A DNA stretch of 64,000 nucleotides from NCBI RefSeq assembly GCF_014931565.1, contig NZ_CP063353.1, positions 868,001-932,000 of the forward strand. Direction: 5' to 3'. The notes below the pieces were generated by a model, which saw only the letters and a list, made by a program, of their open reading frames with translations, made no database searches and had not been told where the DNA came from. The translations under genes were made by a program, and so were the position numbers. Positions 43,828-53,230 of the stretch are shown piece by piece (the first letter of the stretch is position 1; every line of letters begins with the position of its first letter). The stretch is from Clostridium sp. 'deep sea' (GTDB lineage: Bacteria > Bacillota > UBA994 > PWPR01).

Positions 43828-45146
43828 TATTCTCCTTCAAATTCAAGTATTATAATTAAGTAGTCATCATAATGTTCTGTAACATTCTCCTTATTTGGTA
43901 AATAAGGTGATAAGCTACTCATCATTTCGTTAGCAGATAAATTACCAAACTGCTTAATTAAATTCTTCATACTAATACTTGATGGCATCATATCAACCAA
44001 ACCATCTGTGTAGAGTATAAGTTTATCTCCTTTTTTATATTTTATCTTTTTTTCTTCATATTCACCTACGTCTATATCTACCCCTAACATTACTCCATGT
44101 GTTTTTATTATTTCTAATTCACCTGTTTCAACTCGATACATTAATGGTGGTTCATGACCTGCACTCGCAACTGTAAATTCTTTTAAATCTATATCTATGG
44201 CTAAATAACATGCTGTTGCTAAATAAGGTAAATTGGTACCCTCTTTTACATACAACCTTTCATTTAGCTTTTGCAGTGTTTCAGAGGGTTTTATTCTTCC
44301 GTAACCCATCATTTGAGTACTCGCTATTATGTCACTCATTATTAAAGCAGCTGCAGGGCCTTTACCTATTACATCTCCCACCAACAAACCACAATGACTG
44401 AGTTCTCGTGATTCTCTAAGCTGTTTTTCAAAGAATGTTGTACCAGGTAATATAATACTGCAAAAATCTCCTCCAACCTGCCATAGTGGCTCGTATCTTA
44501 AAGCAATATTAACATCTTTTATTTCGTTTCCTTTTGGTAAAGTACGAGCTTGTACTTGGCGAGCTATTTGTAACTGATGTTCTAACTCTACCTCACGTTT
44601 CTCTTTTATTTCTCTGACCTCTACTAATTCTTTTTGCAGTCTTTGAACAAGCCTATTCCAGTTAGCTATATACAAAACATAGGTTAAAGAAATAAAATAA
44701 TACAAATCAAAATACAAACCATATTGCTCATAAAATCCTTTAGATATTAAATATGAAATAATTGATAATCCATGAAATCCTACCCCTATAATTGATAGTG
44801 CTCTTAAATCATAACTATGATATTTATATGTTGTAAAATAATAAAATGGCCAAATAATAACCTGCATTAATGCTGCCCCCAATAGTCCATAAACAACTTG
44901 TCCATTATGGTCAAAAACTAATATAGTTGCATAACCAGCAATACAAGTTATTGCTAATGCAAAGTAAGCCTTCTTATTTCGAGCATAGTAGACAGATATT
45001 GAAAAGATAAATAAAGTTACATAAAATGCATTTGTTATATTCTTTACAATAAACTGAAATAAAGATGGACTACTATAATCAAATATTGGTAAGCTTAAAA
45101 TTAAAATTATAAATATTAATAGGTATTTTTTTTGCTTTTGATGCAT
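43827..45146 (-). CDS. membrane PP2C-type (RsbU/SpoIIE-like) serine phosphatase
   Basis: 439 residues. Six membrane segments in the first ~170 residues, then a coiled coil (about 170-205, RLQKELVEVREIKEKREVELEHQLQIARQVQ) and a PP2C/SpoIIE domain (210-438) with WQVGGDFC, GLLVGDVIGKGPAAALIMSD, ASAGHEPPL, LILYTDGLVD and HYDDYLIIIL; the metal-binding Asp residues are present. Such enzymes dephosphorylate anti-anti-sigma proteins in response to a signal. Its ribosome site GAGGGAG is formed by the remnant comM end just upstream, which suggests it once directly followed comM. Confidence 0.88.
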   Translation of the reverse strand: MHQKQKKYLLIFIILILSLPIFDYSSPSLFQFIVKNITNAFYVTLFIFSISVYYARNKKAYFALAITCIAGYATILVFDHNGQVVYGLLGAALMQVIIWPFYYFTTYKYHSYDLRALSIIGVGFHGLSIISYLISKGFYEQYGLYFDLYYFISLTYVLYIANWNRLVQRLQKELVEVREIKEKREVELEHQLQIARQVQARTLPKGNEIKDVNIALRYEPLWQVGGDFCSIILPGTTFFEKQLRESRELSHCGLLVGDVIGKGPAAALIMSDIIASTQMMGYGRIKPSETLQKLNERLYVKEGTNLPYLATACYLAIDIDLKEFTVASAGHEPPLMYRVETGELEIIKTHGVMLGVDIDVGEYEEKKIKYKKGDKLILYTDGLVDMMPSSISMKNLIKQFGNLSANEMMSSLSPYLPNKENVTEHYDDYLIIILEFEGE

Positions 45147-45390
45147 CTAAAGTACTCCCTCAGATACTGAATAGCCTCTATAATATTTAACCCCAAGAAT
45201 TCTACTATAGGGTTGGGGCTTAAACTATTCAGTTCTATAATATTTTTCTATTATGGTACTATTCATAGCGCTCTCATATCATAATTGGTTTATAAAAACG
45301 CATTAATTGAATATCTCAAGTAGTTTCTCTCTGGTCTTTTATTGTAGCATTTTTTTTGGTTTTTGTCTTGGGTTGTTAAATGTTGATATG
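45147..45390 (-). pseudogene. decayed 3' fragment of comM (copy 1)
   Basis: The sequence from 45147 (AAAGTACTCCCTCAGATACTG, ending GAATAGCCTC) and again 45231-45390 matches the 3' part of the intact comM at 53231-53590, with the middle replaced and many changes. It ends at the start codon of the phosphatase gene. No useful frame remains. A hairpin (CCCCAA/TTGGGG near 45192-45222) lies inside. Confidence 0.75.
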
Positions 45391-45618
45391 TGATTTTTTT
45401 AGTATAATAGCGTAAAAAATCTTATACCATATTATCAAAGTAAAATGTTTACATTAACTAAAAATATTTAGTAATATTGATATCTTTAATTTATGTTTTT
45501 GCTAATTATCAAGACTCAGTATAACTATAGAATTAAGCCTCTCAAATATTAATTTGAGAGGCTACTGGATAGCTAATGTTCAATTAAAATAAAGAGATAA
45601 CTATAATATATAACACTT
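45391..45618. other. intergenic remnant shared with 46840-46970, with AraC terminator
   Basis: AT-rich. Part of it resembles 46840-46970 upstream of comM copy 2, so the duplicated block is larger than the comM piece. No gene seen apart from the terminator at 45537-45563. Confidence 0.5.
45537..45563 (-). terminator. hairpin after the AraC-type regulator gene
   Basis: GCCTCTCAAAT and ATTTGAGAGGC around a short loop. Nearly the same hairpin (CCTCTCAAAA/TTTTGAGAGG) lies behind comM at 53147-53177, a further sign that this region is duplicated. Confidence 0.65.
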
Positions 45619-46455
45619 TTACATCTTATTAATAATTGGAATAAAGATAGTAAATTGATGCCTTATGAATCCTTTTGGTGATGAAACATGACCCATTCCA
45701 TAGCGATTATGGTAGGTAGGATCATTATTTTCATTGGCTAGTTCAAAGCAATCACTTTGTTCAATCCATTTCTTTAACGAATGATATGCTTTAGTTTTCT
45801 CTTCATCTTCATCATAGGTTGTAGTTACAGCATATAAACCTCCAGGAAAATCAAACACTTCATAACCATTTGTATCTGTTAAACCTTCTGGAATTGCATA
45901 TAGCCATTCTGGACGTCCAGTTTTTTCGTTGTTCCACCAAAAGTCCTTAGGAAACAACAAACCTTTTTCTTGAGCAGCAATAGTAGGCCACCACTTTCCA
46001 AACTCCCAAATATCCTTATCTCCTGATCTAGCCATTTTAGTTGCAGGTAATTCAATAATGCGATGTTCCATTGTATTCAATCCTCCAAATGATAATAAAA
46101 AGGTGAAGTGTGGATATACATTCAGTTTTATCTTTTCACTGTTTCTTACGTATGACGGTGTTACACCATGAAATTCTTTAAACGCACGTGTAAATGATGA
46201 ATGTGATTTATAACAATATTTTGTAGCTATGTCAATAATCTTTTCATTACTATTTTGCACATCATAGCCTGCTAAAGACAGTCTCCTTTTCATAATATAC
46301 TCATACAAAGATATACCAATAATAAAAGAGAAAAAGCGTTGAAACTCGTACTCTGAACAACATAGTATTTTAGAGAGCTCAGATAAGTTAATATTATCTA
46401 AAATATTATTCTCAATATAATTGATAGCTACTTTCATTTTTGTAATCCACTCCAC
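45619..46455 (-). CDS. AraC-family regulator with GyrI-like effector-binding domain
   Basis: 278 residues. Two AraC helix-turn-helix units (about 10-105): LSELSKILCCSEYEFQRFFSF and IDIATKYCYKSHSSFTRAFKEFHGVTPSYVR. Then a GyrI/BmrR-type ligand-binding domain (about 125-278; HRIIELPATKMARSG, GGLYAVTTTYDED, GYEVFDFPGG). Such regulators bind drugs or other small hydrophobic molecules and activate efflux genes, but no such gene is adjacent. It lies between two comM remnants and was probably acquired. Confidence 0.9.
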   Translation of the reverse strand: MEWITKMKVAINYIENNILDNINLSELSKILCCSEYEFQRFFSFIIGISLYEYIMKRRLSLAGYDVQNSNEKIIDIATKYCYKSHSSFTRAFKEFHGVTPSYVRNSEKIKLNVYPHFTFLLSFGGLNTMEHRIIELPATKMARSGDKDIWEFGKWWPTIAAQEKGLLFPKDFWWNNEKTGRPEWLYAIPEGLTDTNGYEVFDFPGGLYAVTTTYDEDEEKTKAYHSLKKWIEQSDCFELANENNDPTYHNRYGMGHVSSPKGFIRHQFTIFIPIINKM

Positions 46456-46569
46456 AACTCCACCTCCTTTACATCAATTGTACTAGCTTAAATATATGGC
46501 TGCTGTGCATATACTGCATAATTAAGCACAGGTGATATGTGTATTAATTTCATTAGCAAATAAAAGGGT

Positions 46570-46850
46570 TAAAGTACTCCCTCACGATACTGAATAGCCT
46601 CACCTATATGCTTCTCTGTAATTTGATCTTCTTTTTCTAAATCTGCTATTGTTCTAGCAACTTTTAAAATTCTATCATAGGCTCTGGCACTAAATTTTAG
46701 CTTCTCAAAGGCTTCTTGTAAAAGATTTTGGGCAAGGTTATTCATTTTACAGTATTTAAACTTCTTGACAGTTTCTCTGGTCTATTATTGTAGCATTTTT
46801 TTTAGTTTTTGTCTTAGGTTATTAACTGTTAATCTTGCTACTTTTGTAAA
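46570..46850 (-). pseudogene. decayed 3' fragment of comM (copy 2)
   Basis: Runs parallel to the last ~370 bases of comM (53231-53600): ACTCCCTCACGATACTGAAT, GCTTCTCTGTAATTTGATC and the ATCATAGGCTCTGGCACTAA stretch are nearly identical to the intact gene, with about 100 bases deleted in the middle and frameshifts. It is the better preserved of the two remnants. Confidence 0.88.
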
Positions 46851-47050
46851 ATAGTTGAGTAAAAAATCGCATAAACTAATCAGAAAATTAGCTGTTACAA
46901 TGGCAAAAAAGTACTCTCAGTGTTATTGATATTGTTTGCTTTATATTTTTACTAAATTAAATACACAAAGAGAACTTACCATTGAAGCTCACCTCTTGGT
47001 TAACACCACATACAACCCTAGAGACTATACCCATGCAGGCCACTAAAAAA
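46851..47050. other. intergenic region downstream of the ABC operon
   Basis: No gene seen. The left part is the non-comM sequence shared with 45391-45520. Confidence 0.45.
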
Positions 47051-47074
47051 CCTCCAAACCCGAAAGTTTGGAGG
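47051..47074 (-). terminator. intrinsic terminator of the ABC transporter operon
   Basis: CCTCCAAAC pairs with GTTTGGAGG around a six-base loop and is followed on the minus strand by TTTTTT, about 30 bases after the last gene of the cluster. Confidence 0.9.
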
Positions 47075-47104
47075 GATATAAGTTTATTCCTATTTAGTGA
47101 CAAG

Positions 47105-47833
47105 CTAACAACACCGTGTTTTTCTCTTGTCAGGTAACCACAGCGACATAATAATGCAAGCGATTCCAGCTAAGGAAAAAGCAATTCGTGCGACTACAAA
47201 GGCTAAGGTAAACGAGAAATCATACGTACCAGCATAAAGCGGCTGAGTTACTGAACTTCCTATAATATCGATATGAGCTGGAAGCGATACCCCAAAAACA
47301 CCAATTATCAGTACTACAATCAGCATAATATGTAGCAGTACTGTTTTTTTGTTACCCAGCAACATAGCGATACCAAATACCAGGATAGTGGACGGCAAGA
47401 GCAACGTCAAGGCCGAAACGATCAAGCTACCAAAAGCGGTATAGTCAAAGGTAAACCAGTAAAATGCGAAGCAAATTATTATTGGTAAAACTGCTACCAT
47501 CATAAAAGCACAAGCAATCGCACTGTAACGGATCACCTTAAACATCCGGACAGGCATGGGCGTGGCATTAATTATGGACATCGCCCCCCTCTCCGACGGC
47601 GTAAACTGCTGGGCACACAGGGCCAGCAACAGGATAAGTAGTAAAGACATCACAGAGGATATGTAATTACAAAATGTCCATTGGGAAAACGGTGCGGTAA
47701 ACATCGTTCCAAAAATAACAGCACTATGTAGTAACCTTTGACAGTAGAAGAGCACCACTGCTAGTAGCAGCAGGTAAGACCATGAACAAACAAGTCGCTT
47801 TAATTCATAATAAAATATCGTTTTTTTACGCAA
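47105..47833 (-). CDS. ABC-2 type permease
   Basis: 242 residues with six membrane segments (about 15-33, 50-72, 100-122, 132-155, 165-180 and 205-228) and a short cytoplasmic tail KRKTRCC. Last gene of the two-component/ABC cluster, overlapping the permease-peptidase gene by eight bases, so the two proteins probably pair as half-transporters with the ATPase. Composition is visibly more GC-rich than in the flanking genes. Confidence 0.85.
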   Translation of the reverse strand: MRKKTIFYYELKRLVCSWSYLLLLAVVLFYCQRLLHSAVIFGTMFTAPFSQWTFCNYISSVMSLLLILLLALCAQQFTPSERGAMSIINATPMPVRMFKVIRYSAIACAFMMVAVLPIIICFAFYWFTFDYTAFGSLIVSALTLLLPSTILVFGIAMLLGNKKTVLLHIMLIVVLIIGVFGVSLPAHIDIIGSSVTQPLYAGTYDFSFTLAFVVARIAFSLAGIACIIMSLWLPDKRKTRCC

Positions 47834-50030
47834 TGTCTAATTCCTCCCTACTTAGTCCAGTTAAGGACAAAAAGTCTTCATAAGTGATAGTGTTATTTAA
47901 ATACGCCTGGTAGAGCTGTGACAATTTATACTGAAGAGCCTTCGTACCACCAAGGGCTTCTTCCGCCTTCAACAACTGGAGCGGCATAATATCATATAAC
48001 CCGATATTATTTAGGGTACACTTAATACTTGACGCGTCTTTGTTTGAAAGCTTCTCCAAGTATTCGGGATTCTGTACACAAAAGGCTTTTTTATATTTAT
48101 TCCAGCTTTTTTTCCATATATCTACAAAATTTTTCTTAGCATAATCTTCTCCGAAGTAATGTTCCATGAAACGGTAGGTGCTGTAGCAGGTTACTCCCTC
48201 TGCAGACCAGTAGGACTCCCCGTCATGCATGGGATAGGTAGCAAGTCCCCACCACTGATGGGCTATTTCATGTACAATAGTCTCAATACCACCTTGGTAG
48301 TGGGGATTGTCTGACTCATTTGGAAGATATCCCGCCATGTAAAAACAGGTTTCATCCATCGCACTTATATTACCCATTGCGAATCCACCTGAAGAACTGG
48401 CTGGTAGCTCCAGCATAATTAGATTATTTTGATAGGTCAATGCCCCGTAGACTTCAGTAAAATAATTGATAGCTGCTTTCATGACATTGACGGCGTCCAT
48501 GTCGGCTATATCTTTATCATGTTTTTTAAAGTAGACAAAATCTATCTCAAGACCGCCCGCTTCAAAGGTTCTGGTGCAGTACTCTGCTGCCATAAAACCG
48601 CCTCTTGTATAATTCCACTGTATTTTTCCGTTTTCTGTACCAAATTTTTTGGCTTTTCCATTATAAAATACCGGCGTAAGGTACTCATCCAGGGTTATAA
48701 TACCTGAGTAAATACAATTCTCTGAAACCTCCGTGTCTACTTTTGGGCATACGCCCAAGCTAGGGAGATCAACATATTCACTACAGATACCAGTATCAAC
48801 TCGTTTTAAGGAACCGTTATTCTTAGGTCTGCCACAGTAACTTAATTCCAGTACAATTTTCGTATCGGAAGGAAGGTTGATATACCATGTTGCGTGGTTA
48901 CATTCTTCAATATCACCACGATTGGCATCAACTGGCTGACCGTTTACCAGCACATCCTCAATCCTATAGCCAGGATTGACAAGTACGGGGAGGATCTGTT
49001 CCTCACTAGTGAGGTTTTGAAGGGTATATTTTACTTTTCCAGATACCCTACGTTTGTCGGTATCGATCTCTACTTCAGCATACCTTTTAAACTGCAGTAG
49101 ATCTGTATTTGTTTTTTCATCCTCATCGTTGCTTGAAAATACTACGCTGATGCCAGTTCCAGAATCATATACTGGTTTCATGTCTCTGGGAATACTCTTA
49201 TCGAATATCGGCTCTGCCGCATAGCTTACTCCCGAAAAAGCAACTGTGATTATCAAAAAACCAGGCAACCAAACACACCGTGCATTGCTAACAAAGGAGC
49301 CGATAAGCCCCAGGCCATACCGCCTGAGAGAACACAGCCCCAGAAACCACACGCCCATAGCCGTCAGCATACAGAAAAGGCGGTTATATAAGATTAAATC
49401 AATCTGAAACTGGTTGCTTATTAAATCGGAAAATAATCTAGTTTTTGTCTGAACCCAAAAAATCAGGTAACTGGGGTCAAAGTTATACTGATATTCAAGC
49501 TTTATTGAAAGCATGATTAGGGCAACCATGGCGATAAAAGCTACCGACACCCGTTTAAAGAGCATATACATTCCTGATGACAGCAAGACGGAAAGCACCA
49601 GTGATCCCAGAAAAATCAGATACCATGAAGCGGCAAAGACATCCGCTTGAAAATATGCTCCTGCCTTAATAAGCGCATAAGGTAGTACAAATACTGATAC
49701 AATAAGTGCTGTGACAACAGCGACGCAGATAAGCGCTAGGGTGCGCCGTATTTGGTAAAAAATTGGGTTTGTGTATGTAAAGACTATGCTGTCAGTTTTA
49801 TTCTTATAGTCTCTGTGAAGCTGTATTAGTGTCAGCAACGTAAAGAGTAGTGCGCCTAATTTTGCACTATTTTTGGACGGATTAAGAATAAAAGCATCCG
49901 AGGCAGTGAAACCGCTGGAATTCAGGCAGTACCACACGACCCCTGCTGTTGTGAGGGCTATAAATAGTAAGGTAAAGCGCTCACGAAAGATCCGTTTCAC
50001 TTCCCGAAAAAAAATTAAAAAAGGTTTCAT
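47826..50030 (-). CDS. ABC-2 type permease fused to an M1-family metallopeptidase domain
   Basis: About 734 residues. Residues 1-290 hold about seven membrane segments of an ABC-2 permease; after a further hydrophobic segment (LPGFLIITVAFSGVSYA) the rest (about 290-730) is an M1 peptidase unit outside the membrane: a beta-rich saddle, GFAMGN (in place of GAMEN) and VHEIAHQWWG-18-EGVTCYSTYRF zinc site. Start at the second ATG (50030): it forms an ATGA overlap with the ATPase stop and is eight bases from GGGAGG. ABC exporters with a built-in peptidase may process or sense peptides such as antimicrobials. Substrate unknown. Confidence 0.9.
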   Translation of the reverse strand: MKPFLIFFREVKRIFRERFTLLFIALTTAGVVWYCLNSSGFTASDAFILNPSKNSAKLGALLFTLLTLIQLHRDYKNKTDSIVFTYTNPIFYQIRRTLALICVAVVTALIVSVFVLPYALIKAGAYFQADVFAASWYLIFLGSLVLSVLLSSGMYMLFKRVSVAFIAMVALIMLSIKLEYQYNFDPSYLIFWVQTKTRLFSDLISNQFQIDLILYNRLFCMLTAMGVWFLGLCSLRRYGLGLIGSFVSNARCVWLPGFLIITVAFSGVSYAAEPIFDKSIPRDMKPVYDSGTGISVVFSSNDEDEKTNTDLLQFKRYAEVEIDTDKRRVSGKVKYTLQNLTSEEQILPVLVNPGYRIEDVLVNGQPVDANRGDIEECNHATWYINLPSDTKIVLELSYCGRPKNNGSLKRVDTGICSEYVDLPSLGVCPKVDTEVSENCIYSGIITLDEYLTPVFYNGKAKKFGTENGKIQWNYTRGGFMAAEYCTRTFEAGGLEIDFVYFKKHDKDIADMDAVNVMKAAINYFTEVYGALTYQNNLIMLELPASSSGGFAMGNISAMDETCFYMAGYLPNESDNPHYQGGIETIVHEIAHQWWGLATYPMHDGESYWSAEGVTCYSTYRFMEHYFGEDYAKKNFVDIWKKSWNKYKKAFCVQNPEYLEKLSNKDASSIKCTLNNIGLYDIMPLQLLKAEEALGGTKALQYKLSQLYQAYLNNTITYEDFLSLTGLSREELDIA

Positions 50031-50758
50031 GCACATTCCCTCCCGTTAAGTAACGCCATATATGCCGATTCCAGAGAGAAAGCTCTTCTTGCTGTCATTA
50101 GTTCTTCTGGTGTCCCTAAATAGAGTAATTCGCCTTTGTTTAACACAATAAGCTGATCGCATGCCGATTGAACGTCTTCAATGATATGTGTTGATAGGAT
50201 GACCAGCCTGCTTTTGGCGGCAGCTGCAAAGAGGTTGCGAAAAGCAACGCGTTCGGCAGGGTCGAGGCCAACAGTAGGTTCGTCAAAAATCAGTAGCTTT
50301 GGGTCACCTAGTAGTGACTGGGCTATGCCTACCCTCTGTTTTTGTCCACCTGACAAGGTCCGGATCTTTGCCCTGCACTTGTCCTGCATATTGGTAAGAG
50401 TAATAACCCTGTCGATTTCTGCCTTTGCTGTCTTTGTGTCAAAATTTTTGAGTGCCGCCATATAGTCTAGAAACTGGACGACCGTTAGGTCTTCAAATAA
50501 ACCAAACTCCTGTGGCAGGTAGCCAAGGCTTGATTTAAGCTTATTTTCCTGTTTGCCAAGAAGAAGGCCATCAAGGAAAATCTCTCCTGAACTTTGTAGA
50601 AGATTGGTGGTAAGCAGCTTCATCAATGTACTTTTTCCGGCTCCGTTCGGCCCTACTAGACCAACCAAACTGGGACTTGCAAACGTAAGGTTAACATTTT
50701 TAAGAGCAGTCTTTCCACCCTTATAAATCTTGCTGATGTTGTTCAATTCAATTTTCAA
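50027..50758 (-). CDS. ABC transporter ATP-binding protein
   Basis: 243 residues. Walker A GPNGAGKST (about 36-44), Q loop in GYLPQEFGLFEDL, signature LSGGQKQRVGIAQ, Walker B LLIFDEPTVGLDP and the STHIIEDV switch His. It resembles ATPases of peptide and antibiotic exporters of the BcrA/NatA type. It should power the two permeases behind it and shares an ATGA overlap with the fusion gene. Confidence 0.95.
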   Translation of the reverse strand: MKIELNNISKIYKGGKTALKNVNLTFASPSLVGLVGPNGAGKSTLMKLLTTNLLQSSGEIFLDGLLLGKQENKLKSSLGYLPQEFGLFEDLTVVQFLDYMAALKNFDTKTAKAEIDRVITLTNMQDKCRAKIRTLSGGQKQRVGIAQSLLGDPKLLIFDEPTVGLDPAERVAFRNLFAAAAKSRLVILSTHIIEDVQSACDQLIVLNKGELLYLGTPEELMTARRAFSLESAYMALLNGRECA

Positions 50759-50844
50759 TTAAATTCCTCCATTCTTTGATCTATAAATACTTTAACACCA
50801 GCGAATGGAGTGATTATGGAAGACATGTGTAGTGGATGTGTAAT

Positions 50845-52314
50845 TTAAAAGTTTATGGTAAAACGCATGCCCTCTGGAGATATCATCGGTTCAAAGAGGT
50901 AATGCAACCCGAGCAGACGTAAAACAGTATCCGTTATGTACAGACCTAGCCCATTCCCACCTGTTTCACGACTTCTAGATTCATCCGGTCTGAAAAACGG
51001 TTCATACAGCCGACCTGTTTGATTCTGGGGAATCGGTTCACACTCATTTTCCACAAAAAGGCTTCGGTCTCTGCAGTAGACCGCTAGCCTTCCGCCCGGA
51101 TTAGTATACCTGACAGCATTTGAAAGTATATTCGAGAGCGCTTTACCAAGTAATTTTGGAGGGGCTGTAACAGTAAACGAGGCACTCCAATCGATGTATA
51201 AAAACAAACCCTTGGCACGGGCAATCATGATATATGGCTCAATGATGCCCATGCAAACGCTCTTTATGCTTTGGTTAACGTGCTCTTCCGTCACATCCTC
51301 AAGGCGTGAGGTAGACAAGATTTCCCGAAGCATATTCGAAAGACTGTCTACAAGCTCCCTGCATTTTGGAAGCCATTTCTCGTGGTTTTTATACTTGCCA
51401 ACACCCAGTATTATGTTGTCCAAAATAATGCTCAAAGCGGTGACCGGCGTTTTTAGCTCATGAGAGGCAGCTCTCAAGAAATTGGTTTTTGCCCGTTCTG
51501 CAGCACCGGTTTTTTCCAGTTCTGTTTCTAAAGAATTTATAGTATTCAAGAGATTTATGTAAAGATTGTTGACATTGGAGGCCAGAGCACCAATCTCATC
51601 TTTTGTGCGCACACTGCATTTGGCATTGTGATCTAGCGCCGTCATGCGGCGTGTCTCTTCAGAGATAGCTTTAATTGGTCGCGTGATTGCACGAGCATAA
51701 AGCAGTGAAAATACGATGGCTACAATGATACAAATTAATAAGGATAAGGGAAGCAAAGAAACAATGACACTCACAGCTTCGTCAACGGGTGCAAGAGCCA
51801 TTGAAGCCGTCAGCTCACCTTCTTCGCCCGCAATTATAAAATTGTGCTCAGTTTTTATTGTCTGAGAGGAGACTGATTTGGTACTATGCTCCCCCGAGAC
51901 ATTGTTATCAGTCATTACGTAAGCACTGGCTATTCCAATTTGTGCGTTGATAGAGTCGCTATTTGTTCTGTTTGGGTTTAACTCGTCTACATCATTAATG
52001 ATGAAGGATTTATAAACAGTGTCTTTCAACTTCGACTTATCGTCCCACATGTACAGAAAGTATCGGTGGTCACCAACTGTTATCTCGATGTTTGACTGCG
52101 AAGCAAGGGCAAAACTCTTCATTAGGCTTACAATATCCTCGCAATCCGAAGCTTTCAACTGCTTGATCAATTCATCTGCCCGCTCAGTAAGTTCATGTTG
52201 TTTTTGCTTTATGTAAGCACCGGGCATAAGGGTATAGATCAACCCATTGGCTATAAGTGCAACCAGCACCAAAAGAGCCAGTGTATAGAAGAAAGTCTTG
52301 GTAAATATCTTCAT
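50845..52314 (-). CDS. sensor histidine kinase
   Basis: 489 residues. Membrane segment at 8-30, an extracellular sensor region (about 31-185), a second membrane segment at 185-208 (PLSLLICIIVAIVFSLLYA), HAMP (about 210-265), then HisKA with FLRAASHELKTPVTALS (phospho-His in SHELKTP) and the HATPase with SNAVRYTN (N box) and GNGLGLYI (G box). It probably senses something outside the cell and controls the ABC cluster. It overlaps the response regulator by four bases (ATGA). Confidence 0.95.
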   Translation of the reverse strand: MKIFTKTFFYTLALLVLVALIANGLIYTLMPGAYIKQKQHELTERADELIKQLKASDCEDIVSLMKSFALASQSNIEITVGDHRYFLYMWDDKSKLKDTVYKSFIINDVDELNPNRTNSDSINAQIGIASAYVMTDNNVSGEHSTKSVSSQTIKTEHNFIIAGEEGELTASMALAPVDEAVSVIVSLLPLSLLICIIVAIVFSLLYARAITRPIKAISEETRRMTALDHNAKCSVRTKDEIGALASNVNNLYINLLNTINSLETELEKTGAAERAKTNFLRAASHELKTPVTALSIILDNIILGVGKYKNHEKWLPKCRELVDSLSNMLREILSTSRLEDVTEEHVNQSIKSVCMGIIEPYIMIARAKGLFLYIDWSASFTVTAPPKLLGKALSNILSNAVRYTNPGGRLAVYCRDRSLFVENECEPIPQNQTGRLYEPFFRPDESRSRETGGNGLGLYITDTVLRLLGLHYLFEPMISPEGMRFTINF

Positions 52315-52973
52315 CTTTCATCCTCCAACTTGTAGCCTACACCTGTTACAGTAACAATACAGTCAAGTCCAAGCTTTTTACGTAAATTCTTAATATGGGA
52401 ATCCACAGTCCTGTCAAAAACCGGTCGATCTTCCCCCCAAAGCTCGTTTAGAATACTCTTTCTTGAAAGTACCTTTCCTTTGCGCTCTACCAGTAAACGT
52501 AGAATCTTAATTTCTTTTGGAGTGATCTCTATAGCTCCGCTTTTACCTTGGGCAGTGTAACCGTCGAAATTCACAATAACATCTTTGTGCCTCCATATAT
52601 ACGGCATGTCGCTTGACCTTCTCCTCCGTAACAGAGCCTCTACCCGCTTTTCGAGCAACACAATGGAAAACGGCTTGGTAACATAATCGTCAGCCATTCC
52701 GTCAAAGCTTGTGATTTGAGTATATTCATCTCCTATGGCGGTAAGCATGATTACTGGCACGTTACTTGTTTTTCTCAGTTCATACAGTACTGCAAGTCCT
52801 GTTAGCTTTGGAAGCATCACATCCAACAAAATCAGGTCATAGACATCTTTTCCTGCCATTTTTAAGGCCTTCTCACCGTCATATGCAGGGGTAACCTCAT
52901 AACCACTTTCTCTGAAATATTCACATATTCCTTCACTTGTATCTAAATCATCTTCAACAACAAGAAGCTTCAT
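52311..52973 (-). CDS. OmpR/PhoB-family response regulator
   Basis: 220 residues. Receiver domain with VVEDD (acidic pair), LILLDVMLP (phospho-Asp near 52), TAIGD and the KPF switch Lys; C-terminal winged helix (about 130-218) with EITPKEIKILRLLVERKGKVLSR and DRTVDSHIKNLRKKL. First gene of the cluster regulator-kinase-ATPase-permeases, a layout typical of antimicrobial peptide detoxification modules. Confidence 0.95.
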   Translation of the reverse strand: MKLLVVEDDLDTSEGICEYFRESGYEVTPAYDGEKALKMAGKDVYDLILLDVMLPKLTGLAVLYELRKTSNVPVIMLTAIGDEYTQITSFDGMADDYVTKPFSIVLLEKRVEALLRRRRSSDMPYIWRHKDVIVNFDGYTAQGKSGAIEITPKEIKILRLLVERKGKVLSRKSILNELWGEDRPVFDRTVDSHIKNLRKKLGLDCIVTVTGVGYKLEDER

Positions 52974-53146
52974 CAGGAGGTCTCCTTTTCAAAATAATAA
53001 CGCATATAGATATTATCACAAACATATGTAGGAGTTATGAAATATGTAAAAAAACGTTTTTTTACCTCCTCATCAATATGTTTTTTTTAGTATTGCTACT
53101 AAGTAAATCATCATTTTTTCATTTTTTTTGCTGCAACTAAAAGTTT
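52974..53146. other. intergenic region with the response regulator promoter area
   Basis: AT-rich, with T runs. The promoter for the cluster should be here but no convincing box pair is seen. Confidence 0.4.
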
Positions 53147-53177
53147 AAGCCTCTCAAAATGAGTTTTGAGAGGCTTT
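53147..53177 (-). terminator. intrinsic terminator after comM
   Basis: AAGCCTCTCAAAA and TTTTGAGAGGCTTT form a long stem around a short loop, about 55 bases after the comM stop. Almost identical to the hairpin at 45537-45563. Confidence 0.75.
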
Positions 53178-53230
53178 GCTTAATCGTGCTGTATTGGTAG
53201 AAAGAAACAACTCATCAATTAAGAAATATC

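Noticed and set aside
45231-46850. Possible small genes between the phosphatase, AraC and ABC genes
   Set aside because: These stretches align with the 3' end of comM and contain frameshifts; they are gene remnants.
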